Shown piece after piece: positions 8,170-15,439 of a stretch of 24,095 nt of DNA (within the stretch, counting starts at the first letter, position 1; each line of letters opens with the position of its first letter). The notes under the pieces were generated by a model. That model was given only the letters and a program-made list of their open reading frames with translations. It was not told the DNA's origin and did no database searches. Position numbers and translations under genes: made by a program. Source of the DNA: DASXIW01 sp036497785 (GTDB lineage Bacteria > Pseudomonadota > Alphaproteobacteria > Acetobacterales > Acetobacteraceae); contig DASXIW010000014.1 in the NCBI GenBank assembly GCA_036497785.1, positions 1 through 24,095 on the forward strand, read 5' to 3'.

Positions 8170-9110
8170 GCCGTGCGCATCCTCGGATTGATGACGACAT
8201 ACAGGACATCGGCCAGCAAATTCAGCGCGACATACATGGTCGCCGTCACCAGCACCACGCCCTGCACAACCGGATAATCGCGATTGAAAACGGCATCCAC
8301 GATCAGCTTGCCGAAACCGGGTATGCTGAACACCTGCTCGGTCAGCACCGCGCCGGACAGCAGCGTGCCGAGCTCCAGTGCCCCCAGCGTCACCACCGGC
8401 ACCAGCGCGTTGCGCAGGGCATGGCGCAATACCACTCGATACTCCTTCAGCCCTTTCGCCCGCGCGGTGCGGACGAAATCCTGATCGAGGGCCGTCAGCA
8501 TGGCACTGCGCGTATGGCGCATCAGCACGGCGGCGATGGCGTTGCCCAGCACGAAGGCCGGCATGATGGTGGTCGCCAGCGATTGCCGCCAATCCACGAA
8601 CAGCGAGACATAGCCGGAAGGCGGCAGCCAGCCGAGATGCACGGAGACCAGCAATATCAGCATGATGCCGAGCCAGAAATTCGGCGTGGACAGTCCGGCA
8701 AGCCCCACCCCGTTGGCGAAATAATCCCAGAAACTGTTGCGCTTCACGGCGGACAGCACTCCCATCGGCACGCCGATGCAGACCGCGATGATGAAGGCCA
8801 TGAAGGCGAGCTGCATCGTCACCGGCAGCTTCTCGGCCACAAGCTGCGCCACCGGCTCACGAATGCGCCAGGAATAACCAAGATCGCCATGCAGCACGTT
8901 GCCGATCCAATGCAGATACTGCACCGGCAACGGCCGATCGAGCCACAGCTCGGTGCGGATCTGGGCGATAACGGCCGGGTCGTGCTCCTCGCCGGCCAGC
9001 ACCAGCGCGGGATCGCCGGGCATGAGCTGTTGCAGCCCGAACACCAACATGCTCACCAGCAGCAAGGTGGGCAGCACCTGCATCAACCTGGTGCCGAGAT
9101 TGCCCTTCAT
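8166..9110 (-). CDS. peptide-type ABC transporter permease (DppB/OppB-like)
   Basis: A 314-residue inner-membrane permease with the standard DppB plan: an N-terminal helix with PTLLLVSMLVFGL, the MPGDPA motif, an external region with LWLDRPLPVQYLHWIGN and GDLGYSW, then five more hydrophobic segments. The EAA-type coupling motif is DFVRTARAKGLKEYRVVLRHALRN, and EQVFSIPGFGKLIVDAVFNRDYP follows near the end. The ATG at 9110 has a GGAG Shine-Dalgarno 6 bases upstream and is preferred to a GTG 12 bases earlier. It lies 125 bases after the binding-protein gene on the same strand and overlaps the DppC-like gene. Confidence 0.93.
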   Translation of the reverse strand: MKGNLGTRLMQVLPTLLLVSMLVFGLQQLMPGDPALVLAGEEHDPAVIAQIRTELWLDRPLPVQYLHWIGNVLHGDLGYSWRIREPVAQLVAEKLPVTMQLAFMAFIIAVCIGVPMGVLSAVKRNSFWDYFANGVGLAGLSTPNFWLGIMLILLVSVHLGWLPPSGYVSLFVDWRQSLATTIMPAFVLGNAIAAVLMRHTRSAMLTALDQDFVRTARAKGLKEYRVVLRHALRNALVPVVTLGALELGTLLSGAVLTEQVFSIPGFGKLIVDAVFNRDYPVVQGVVLVTATMYVALNLLADVLYVVINPRMRTA

Positions 9111-9235
9111 ACGCAACTCCACTCATCTGGAAGATCGCACGCGACAGCCCCGACCCACCCGCGGCCGATCATCGCGCAATCAAGCTGTCACAACAACTTA
9201 ACACATCACCGGAAAAAGCCAGACGCAGCAGGCCC

Positions 9236-10774
9236 TCACTTGCTCATACTCAGCCCCTGCAGCCGAATCATGCCGTCCGGCACCGGGTTAAAACCGGAGA
9301 TCCTCGTGGACATGGCAACGATATTCTTCGGCACATACAGATAGATCAGCGGCAGATCCTTATCACTCTGCGCCGCGACCTTCGCGTACAGCGCCGCCCG
9401 CGCGCTCACATCCGTCACCAGCCGCGCCTGATCCAGCCAGCCATCGACATCCTTGTTGGAATAGCCCGGATAATTATTCGGCCCGCCGCTATGCAGGAAA
9501 TTCCACAGATTGCCATCGGCATCCGCCCGGCCAGACCAGGCGAGCACATACGCCTCGAAATCCCCCCGCGCCGCCGCATCCAGCGAGGACGCGAACTCCA
9601 TGGTGTTCAGCTTCACGTCGAACCCGGCCTCGACGGCCATGGACTGGACCACCTCGCCCATTTGCTGGATGTCCGAATTATTGGCCAGCGTCAGCGTCAC
9701 CGGCACCGGCAGCTTCACCCCGGCTTCCTTCAGCAGCTCTTTCGCCTTCGCCACGTCGCGCTTACGCGGCGGCACCGCCGGGTCATAAAACGGGCTCGCC
9801 TCGGGCACCGCCTGCGCCACCGGCTCATACATGCCGGCATAAACCACCTGGATCAGCGCATCCCGGTCGATCGACAGCGAGAAGGCCTGGCGGATCCGCG
9901 CATCCTGCCCCAGCGGCGTCTTCGCGCGCGGCCCATTGCCGACATTGACGTTGATGCTCTCGTAGCCGAGCGCCTCGGACAGGACCAGCTTCAGCTTCGG
10001 GTCCTTCTTCACCGCCGCCACATCGCTCGGCGTGATGTTCTCTGCCAGATCGATCGCCCCCGCCTGCAGATTGGCCAGCCGCGTCGTGGTGTTGACGATG
10101 GGCTGGTACACCACCCGGGCGAAATGGATGGACGGCGCGTTCCAGTATTGCGGGAAGCGGTCCAGCACGATCCGATCCTGCGCCACCCGCTCGACAAAGC
10201 TGAACGGCCCGGCACATACCGGATGCAGCGCGAAATCCTTGCCCTCCGCCTCGGCCGCCTTGGGCGAGACCATCATCCCGGCCCGGTCGGTCAGCTGCGC
10301 CAGGAAGGGCGAGCTTGGCGTCTTCAAAATCACCCGAACAGTGGTCGGATCGACGATCTCCACATGGTCCATGGCGGCGATCTCGCCACGGCGCCCGCTG
10401 CCCTGCATGTTCAGGTTGCGCTCGAAATTATACTTCACCGCCGCCGCATCCATTGGCGTGCCGTCCTGGAACAGCACGTTCGGGCGCAGATGCAGCACCA
10501 GCGTCTTGCTGTCGGTCCATTCGTAGCCGGTGGCCAGTTGCGGGACGATATCCAGCTTGTCGTCGATATCGAACAGCTTGTCGCAGAGCCCGGCGAACAC
10601 GATCCGCCCCACATAGGTGCGCGCCAGCGTGGGATCCAGCATATCCGCGTCCTCGCGCAGCGCGATATTCAGCGTCTGCGTCGGCGCCTCCTGGGCCAGA
10701 GCTTCCCGGGTCAGACAGGGCAATGAGAGGGTCGGCAGGGCCACGAGTGCGGCGATGGCAAGACGGAGGTGCAT
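9236..10774 (-). CDS. family 5 extracellular solute-binding protein (DppA-like)
   Basis: A 512-residue periplasmic binding protein of the peptide/nickel/opine class (SBP_bac_5). A Sec signal peptide occupies about residues 1-27, with cleavage likely after ALA. Family blocks follow: LNIALREDADMLDPTLA, PQLATGYEW, the LRPNVLFQDGTPMDAAAVKYNFER region, and a late region with PLIYLYVPKNIVAM. Such proteins bind peptides, glutathione, opines, nickel-chelates or sugars, so the ligand cannot be named. The start ATG has an AAGGAG at 10785-10790. A sigma-54-type promoter (10817-10832) lies immediately upstream, giving a leader of about 32 bases. It starts the minus-strand unit binding protein-dppB-dppC, separated from the ATPase genes by the FAD oxidase and DUF2934 genes. 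Confidence 0.92.
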   Translation of the reverse strand: MHLRLAIAALVALPTLSLPCLTREALAQEAPTQTLNIALREDADMLDPTLARTYVGRIVFAGLCDKLFDIDDKLDIVPQLATGYEWTDSKTLVLHLRPNVLFQDGTPMDAAAVKYNFERNLNMQGSGRRGEIAAMDHVEIVDPTTVRVILKTPSSPFLAQLTDRAGMMVSPKAAEAEGKDFALHPVCAGPFSFVERVAQDRIVLDRFPQYWNAPSIHFARVVYQPIVNTTTRLANLQAGAIDLAENITPSDVAAVKKDPKLKLVLSEALGYESINVNVGNGPRAKTPLGQDARIRQAFSLSIDRDALIQVVYAGMYEPVAQAVPEASPFYDPAVPPRKRDVAKAKELLKEAGVKLPVPVTLTLANNSDIQQMGEVVQSMAVEAGFDVKLNTMEFASSLDAAARGDFEAYVLAWSGRADADGNLWNFLHSGGPNNYPGYSNKDVDGWLDQARLVTDVSARAALYAKVAAQSDKDLPLIYLYVPKNIVAMSTRISGFNPVPDGMIRLQGLSMSK

Positions 10775-10816
10775 TCGGGGCAGGCTCCTTTTGGGGCGGA
10801 ACGTCGCCCGATCAGA

Positions 10817-10832
10817 TGCAAATCTCTCGCCA
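10817..10832 (-). promoter_or_regulatory. sigma-54 (-24/-12) promoter of the DppA-like operon
   Basis: On the minus strand the site reads TGGCGAGAGATTTGCA. Against the consensus TGGCACG-N4-TTGCW it differs only at two of the less conserved -24 positions. The GG and GC are both present with exactly 10 bases between them. Transcription should begin near 10806, leaving a 32-base leader that contains the Shine-Dalgarno. It sits in the 72-base gap after the SsuC-like gene, so the peptide-type operon can be expressed independently of the upstream importer. Confidence 0.6.
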
Positions 10833-10846
10833 CATGCTTCGGGCGC

Positions 10847-11638
10847 TCATCTCCAGGCGAGCAGCCGGCGCTCGATCCACCCAAGCACCCAGGAAACCAC
10901 CAATCCTATCGCCGACAATACCACAATCCCCGCCATCAGGTTGTCAATGTCGTACAAATTGCCGGCCTGCAGCACAAAGGCGCCGATGCCCTTTTCCGCG
11001 CCAATCATCTCGGCTGCCACAAGCAAAATGATCGCCGTCGAGGTCGTTATCCGAAACCCGCTCAATATCGCCGGCAGCGCCCCCGGCAACACCACCTTGC
11101 GCAGGATCGACCACCAGGACAGGCCGAAGGACTGCGCCATGCGGATCAGCCCGCGCGGCACCCCGTCCACCCCTGCCATGGTGTTGATGACGGTGGGAAA
11201 GAACACGCCGAACCCCACCGTGATGTCCTTGGATCCCTCGCCAATGCCGAACCAGATGATGAACAGCGGCACCAGCGCGATCTTGGGAACCGGAAACAAC
11301 GCCGAGACCACGGCCATCCCGGGCGAGCGCGCCGTGGTGAACAGCCCGAGCGCCACACCCACCGCCAGCCCCGCCAACGTGCCCGCCACCCAGCCGATCG
11401 CGAGGCGTTGCAGCGAGGCAGCAAGATTGGCCCAAAGCTCCCCGCTCGCGGCCAGCGCCACGACGGCCCGCCCGATATCGACCGGCGTGGACAGGAAAGT
11501 GGTGGAAATCCAGCCCAGCGATGCCGCCGCCTGCCACAGGGCCAGCAGCCCCACCAGCGTTGCCACGCCGGCCACCGGCATATCGCGCGGGGCAAACCCG
11601 CCGGCACGGAAGGCCACGCGGCCGGACAGGCTAGGCAT
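10847..11638 (-). CDS. ABC transporter permease (SsuC/TauC-type)
   Basis: A 263-residue inner-membrane permease of the nitrate/sulfonate/taurine/pyrimidine-precursor class. It has about six hydrophobic segments. The cytoplasmic coupling motif lies in GLIRMAQSFGLSWWSILRKVVLPGALPAILSGFRI, and IILLVAAEMIGAEKGIGAFVL follows; both are characteristic of SsuC/TauC/ThiX permeases. The ATG at 11638 lies 8 bases inside the end of the ATPase gene, has a GGGAG Shine-Dalgarno 7 bases upstream, and gives a normal N-terminus. It works with the ATPase and NMT1-like binding protein directly upstream. The substrate cannot be told from the permease. Confidence 0.92.
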   Translation of the reverse strand: MPSLSGRVAFRAGGFAPRDMPVAGVATLVGLLALWQAAASLGWISTTFLSTPVDIGRAVVALAASGELWANLAASLQRLAIGWVAGTLAGLAVGVALGLFTTARSPGMAVVSALFPVPKIALVPLFIIWFGIGEGSKDITVGFGVFFPTVINTMAGVDGVPRGLIRMAQSFGLSWWSILRKVVLPGALPAILSGFRITTSTAIILLVAAEMIGAEKGIGAFVLQAGNLYDIDNLMAGIVVLSAIGLVVSWVLGWIERRLLAWR

Positions 11639-12413
11639 GTTCCAACTCCCGGTCCGCCTCGGCGGCATCCGCGCGGATCAGATCCCACAACCGCGCCTCC
11701 ATCGCCACCAGATCGGCATCGCTGGCTTGGCGCTCGGTCAATGGCCGATCGAGCCGCAATATCTCCCTCACCCGCCCCGGCCGGCGCGACAACACCACGA
11801 TCTGCTGCCCCAGCCGCACCGCCTCGGACAAATTATGGGTCACATACACCACCGTCACCCCGGCACGGGCGATGATGCCGGCGAACTCGTCCAGCAGCAG
11901 CCCGCGCGTCTGGGCGTCCAATGCCGAAAGCGGCTCGTCCATCAGCAGCACCGCCGGCCGCACCGCCAACGCCCGCGCAATGCCCACGCGTTGGCGCATG
12001 CCGCCGGAAAGCTGCTTCGGCCAGGCCTTGGCGAACGGCGCCAGCCCCGTCAACGCCAGCATCTCGCCGATGCGCGCCTGCCGCTCGCCCGCCGGCAAGG
12101 CGGAATCCTCCAGCACCAGGGAGATATTTCCCGCCACATCCCGCCACGGCAACAGCGAGAAATCCTGGAACACATAGGTCAGCGGATTCAGGCAATCCGG
12201 CGCCAATTCCCCATCCATCCGCACCTCGCCGGCGCCGGGCTTCAGCATGCCGCCCAGAATGCCCAGCAGCGTGGATTTGCCGCAGCCGGACGGCCCCACT
12301 AGCACCATCACCTCACCTGGCGGCACCATCAGATCGATGCCGTCCAGCACCTTCAGGCTGCGATAGGCGTGCTCTATCCCGCGCGCTTCCAGGCGGATCG
12401 ACGAAGCGCTCAT
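11631..12413 (-). CDS. ABC transporter ATPase (SsuB/TauB-type)
   Basis: A 260-residue ATPase. Walker A GPSGCGKST is near residues 40-48, the Q-loop is VFQDFSLLPWRDV, the signature LSGGMRQRVGIARAL is near 134-148, Walker B is LLMDEPLSALD and the H-loop is VTHNLSEA. The Q-loop sequence with LLPW is typical of the SsuB/TauB/NrtD class. The start overlaps the stop of the binding-protein gene by 4 bases (ATGA), and the end overlaps the permease gene by 8 bases, so the three genes are tightly coupled. Confidence 0.94.
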   Translation of the reverse strand: MSASSIRLEARGIEHAYRSLKVLDGIDLMVPPGEVMVLVGPSGCGKSTLLGILGGMLKPGAGEVRMDGELAPDCLNPLTYVFQDFSLLPWRDVAGNISLVLEDSALPAGERQARIGEMLALTGLAPFAKAWPKQLSGGMRQRVGIARALAVRPAVLLMDEPLSALDAQTRGLLLDEFAGIIARAGVTVVYVTHNLSEAVRLGQQIVVLSRRPGRVREILRLDRPLTERQASDADLVAMEARLWDLIRADAAEADRELEHA

Positions 12414-13441
12414 TGCGTGGGCAAAAACGAGGTGTCGATGATCGCGGCGGGATCAATCGGTCCCTTCACCATCCCCTCCGCCTGGAACCACGCAAGCTGC
12501 GCCTTCACGTCGCCCACATCCAGCGCCGCGCCCGTGTCGTACCAGCCAATGCCGCTCTTGATCTTCGCCTCGGCCTGCGGGTCGCCGGTGAAGACGTATT
12601 TCTCCAGCAGCTTGGTGTCCGCATCCGTCTTCGGCCCATACACCGGCTTGCCCTGCGCGTCGAAATCCAGGAATGCCGCCCGATATTCCGCCACGCCGCG
12701 CTGATAGCCGCGGCAGAATTTATGCAGCGCATCGGCCCGCCCGGCGATCATGCGCTCCGTCGTGAACAGCGCTGTGATCTGATACGGCACCACATCGCCC
12801 ACCCAGCCAATGATCACCGCATCCCCGCTGGCCGCAATCGGCCGCGCTATCGATGCGATGGCCATGGTGGCATCCACCTGCCCGGTGCGCGTGGCGGCAA
12901 CCATGTTGGAAATATCCTGCAACGGCCGCAGCGCCATGCTCTTCAAGTCGAAATTCTCGGCCTGCGCGATCCGGCCCAGCATGTAATGGAACGAGCTGCC
13001 GAACTGGGTGATGCCGAAACTATGGCCGCCCAGCTTGTCCAGCGAGGTCAGCCCGGCAGCGTAAGCCTTCTTGGAGACCAGCACGGCCGTCAGGTCGAAG
13101 CCCTTCTGCTCGTGCAGCGCCCCCCCGATTACCCGCAGCGCCCCCTTCCCCGCCAGGCTGAAAAACCCGCCGGTCAACGCCGTCACCCCCACATCGATAT
13201 CCCCGGCCACGGCAGCGGCGGCGATGGGCTGGGCCGATTCGAAGAAGCGGAACTGCACATCCACCCCCTCCGCCGTGAAATAGCCGAGCTCCTGCGCCAG
13301 ATAGAACGGCGCCGGCGAAAGCGTGTGCAGCAACCCCAGCCGTATCGTCTCCCCGGCCGCCCGCGCCGGCCTGCCGCCCAAAGTGGCGGTGGATGCGGCA
13401 GCACCCAGCAAGGCAAGGCAGGAACGCCTGCCAATGTTCAT
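12410..13441 (-). CDS. NMT1/THI5-like periplasmic binding protein (SsuA-type)
   Basis: A 343-residue substrate-binding protein. The N-terminus MNIGRRSCLALLG followed by an Ala-rich stretch ending ARAA is a signal peptide with a twin-Arg, so Tat export is possible. The mature part begins TIRLGLLHTLSPAPFYLAQE and continues with GYFTAEGVDVQF, the usual opening of NMT1/SsuA/TauA-like proteins, and has DIDVGVTALTGGFF near residues 88-101. Members bind sulfonates, taurine, pyrimidine precursors, riboflavin or aromatic acids, so no ligand is assigned. The ATG at 13441 has a GGGAG 8 bases upstream; an upstream GTG at 13459 is less likely. It is the first gene of the three-gene importer. Confidence 0.9.
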   Translation of the reverse strand: MNIGRRSCLALLGAAASTATLGGRPARAAGETIRLGLLHTLSPAPFYLAQELGYFTAEGVDVQFRFFESAQPIAAAAVAGDIDVGVTALTGGFFSLAGKGALRVIGGALHEQKGFDLTAVLVSKKAYAAGLTSLDKLGGHSFGITQFGSSFHYMLGRIAQAENFDLKSMALRPLQDISNMVAATRTGQVDATMAIASIARPIAASGDAVIIGWVGDVVPYQITALFTTERMIAGRADALHKFCRGYQRGVAEYRAAFLDFDAQGKPVYGPKTDADTKLLEKYVFTGDPQAEAKIKSGIGWYDTGAALDVGDVKAQLAWFQAEGMVKGPIDPAAIIDTSFLPTQ

Positions 13442-13792
13442 GGATTCTCTCCCGGCCACGCAAAATTTCGGGGCACGGCAGCCACAGACTGCCCCGTAAC
13501 ATTCGCGCTAGATGCCACAGGGCGCCCGGCACGGCTAGACGCGGGGATCCACCCTGGTTTGTCCGCCATGCGCGGCCAAGCAGGCCATCTCGCACCGCCT
13601 CGCCCAGCCCCCGAACCGGATTGGCCCACGAGAGCGTGCGCACCGCAACAAACGGGCGAGCGATTTCAGTCCTTTTGGACGATGGTAGCGTGCGATCTGG
13701 CAAGATCGAACAACGCGCTGTCAGTAAATTGCCTGGCGCACCCTGGCTACAGGCAGGATTATACGCGCGCCGGCCATAACAGTGAGGTATCC
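13442..13792. other. 351-bp divergent intergenic region
   Basis: This gap separates the NMT1-type importer (-) from the peroxidase/cytochrome b561 pair (+), so it must carry both promoters. Visible features are a perfect 6-bp inverted repeat CGATCT-GGCA-AGATCG at 13693-13708 and an AT-rich TTATAC near 13759-13764 that could be a -10 for the + strand. A minus-strand frame is open through much of it, but has no convincing start or family resemblance, so I do not call a gene. No sigma-54 site with correct spacing was found here. Confidence 0.5.
13693..13708. promoter_or_regulatory. inverted repeat, possible operator of the peroxidase genes
   Basis: CGATCT and AGATCG form perfect 6-base arms around a 4-base GGCA spacer. 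The site lies about 85 bases upstream of the peroxidase ATG in a divergent control region. It has the size of a dimeric regulator site, but the regulator is unknown. Confidence 0.25.
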
Positions 13793-14851
13793 ATGCCCCA
13801 GCCGCGCCGATTACCCGCGCGTTCCTTGTTCGGATCGCTGGTGATTATCGCCGTTGTCGTCGGCGGCGCTGCCGCAGCCTTCGCCTACACCGCGGGATGG
13901 CTTTCGCCCCAGCGCCTGACACCCAACAAGATCGTGGCTGCGCTGGCGCCTCCCACCGGCCCGGCACTCGGCCACCGGCGGAACCACGCCAAGGGCATCT
14001 GCTTCACTGGCATGTTCGAAGCCAACGAGGCCGGGGCGGCGCTCTCCCGGGCCCAGGTCTTCGCCCGCGGCCAATTTCCGGCGGTTGGACGCTTCAATCT
14101 CGGCACCGCCGATCCGAACGCGCCGGATGCGACGGTTCAGGTGCGGGGCATGGGGCTGCTTATCTCCACGCCGGACGGGCAGGAATGGCGCACCGCCATG
14201 ATCAACCTCCCATTCTTTCCGGTGTCGAACCCGCAAGCCTTCTACGAATTGCTGGTCGCCTCGGCCAGCAAAGAGCCTGACGCGATCAAGACATTCGCCG
14301 GCGCACACCCCGAATTCGCCACCTTCGGCGCCTGGGCCGAAAGCGCCCCGTGGACCGGCAGCTACGCCGAGGAACGGTACAACAGCCTCAACAGCTTCGT
14401 CTTCACCGACAGCTCCGGCGCGGAGAAGACGGTGCGATGGTCGCTGCTGCCGACGGCGCAGCCGGTCCCGGTCCCGCAAGATGAGCTCGCCAAGCGCGGC
14501 CCGAACTTCCTGGAACCGGAAATCACCGACCGTGTCCGCAGCAATCCGCTGCGCTGGACCATGGTGGTCACCGTCGCCAATCCGGGCGATCCCACCATGG
14601 ACCCAAGCAAGGCCTGGCCGGCTGATCGCCAGAGCGTCGAGGTCGGCACGCTCACCGTGCAGCAGATCGAGGCCGAGCCCGACGGCCCGTGCCGCGACAT
14701 CAACTTCGATCCGACCGTCCTGCCTTCCGGCATAAAAACGTCGGACGACCCGTTCCCCGCCGCACGGTCGGCCGCCTACGCGAAGTCGTTCGATAGCCGC
14801 ATGGCGGAGGCCAAGGATTATCCCCGAACCGCAACGGACGCCAAGCCATGA
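13793..14851 (+). CDS. membrane-anchored catalase-related peroxidase (SrpA-like)
   Basis: A 352-residue haem protein of the small catalase-like peroxidase group. An N-terminal membrane anchor or uncleaved signal (about residues 11-35) places it at the periplasmic face. The distal catalytic His is in RRNHAKG (H65), equivalent to the R-x-x-HAKG of catalases. The proximal haem ligand is probably the Tyr of RSAAY (about residue 328), matching the catalase R-x-x-x-Y motif. It is shorter than true catalases, as expected for this group, which uses H2O2 to oxidise organic substrates. The start has a GAGG at 13784-13787. The stop overlaps the cytochrome b561 start by 4 bases (ATGA), a pairing also seen for SrpA-like enzymes and suggesting electron delivery from the membrane quinone pool. 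The physiological substrate is unknown. Confidence 0.88.
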   Translation: MPQPRRLPARSLFGSLVIIAVVVGGAAAAFAYTAGWLSPQRLTPNKIVAALAPPTGPALGHRRNHAKGICFTGMFEANEAGAALSRAQVFARGQFPAVGRFNLGTADPNAPDATVQVRGMGLLISTPDGQEWRTAMINLPFFPVSNPQAFYELLVASASKEPDAIKTFAGAHPEFATFGAWAESAPWTGSYAEERYNSLNSFVFTDSSGAEKTVRWSLLPTAQPVPVPQDELAKRGPNFLEPEITDRVRSNPLRWTMVVTVANPGDPTMDPSKAWPADRQSVEVGTLTVQQIEAEPDGPCRDINFDPTVLPSGIKTSDDPFPAARSAAYAKSFDSRMAEAKDYPRTATDAKP

Positions 14852-15411
14852 TCGGAGCCCGCCCGCGCTTCACGCCGCTCCAGCGCCTGCTGCACTGGCT
14901 CATGGCGGTCTGCATCCTGGCGATGCTGTTCATCGGCGTGGGCATGGTGTCCACCATCACGCCGAAATATCTGACGCTCGTTTCAATCCATAAGCCGCTC
15001 GGCATCGCCATCCTCGTGCTCGCGCTGATCCGCCTGGCAGTGCGCCTGCGCTACGGCACGCCAAAGCTGCCGGCCGACCTGCCCGAACCCGTCAAGCTCG
15101 CGGCCTATCTGTCGCATTACGCGCTCTATGCCCTGATGATTGGCATGCCGCTGATCGGCTGGGGCATGCTGTCGGCCGCCGCCTACCCGGTCGTGCTGTT
15201 CGGCGGCGTTCACCTTCCCCCGATCCTGGCGCAAAGCGACAGCTTGCAGGCCGTGCTCTGGAGCGCACATTTCTACCTCGCCTTCGCGTTCTATGCCGTG
15301 ATCCTGATGCATGTCGCGGCGGCGCTGTTCCATGCGCTTTTCCGGCGCGACGGCGTGTTCGAGGCGATGGCGCCCGTGCCGGCTCAGGAGGAGATCGCAC
15401 CCGCCGAGTGA
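14848..15411 (+). CDS. cytochrome b561 (YodB/CybB-type)
   Basis: A 187-residue di-haem b membrane protein with four hydrophobic helices. Candidate haem-ligand His are H16 (LLHW), H48 (IHKPLG), H90 (LSHYAL), H141 and H155 (ILMHVAAALFHAL). The RLLHW start and the IHKPLGI helix are family hallmarks. It passes electrons between the quinone pool or cytoplasmic donors and periplasmic partners. The partner here is presumably the catalase-like peroxidase, whose stop codon it overlaps by 4 bases. The acidic tail after residue 172 is not part of the conserved domain. It ends 28 bases before the convergent liv operon. Confidence 0.93.
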   Translation: MIGARPRFTPLQRLLHWLMAVCILAMLFIGVGMVSTITPKYLTLVSIHKPLGIAILVLALIRLAVRLRYGTPKLPADLPEPVKLAAYLSHYALYALMIGMPLIGWGMLSAAAYPVVLFGGVHLPPILAQSDSLQAVLWSAHFYLAFAFYAVILMHVAAALFHALFRRDGVFEAMAPVPAQEEIAPAE

Positions 15412-15439
15412 CCCGCCATCGCGCGAGACCCACAGGGGG

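Noticed and set aside
9111..9235. Terminator or attenuator between the DppA-like and DppB-like genes
   Set aside because: A short T-run (TTTTT) exists on the minus strand, but the stem in front of it has only about 3 base pairs.
13442..13703. Minus-strand open frame through the 351-bp divergent region
   Set aside because: It continues out of frame into the SsuA-like gene and has no family resemblance or ribosome-binding site. The region must hold two promoters.
11921..13792. Upstream extension of the peroxidase frame to make a 976-residue protein
   Set aside because: The extension is antisense to the SsuA/SsuB-type genes and compositionally nonsensical (Arg/Pro/Ala). The Shine-Dalgarno and membrane anchor support the start at 13793.
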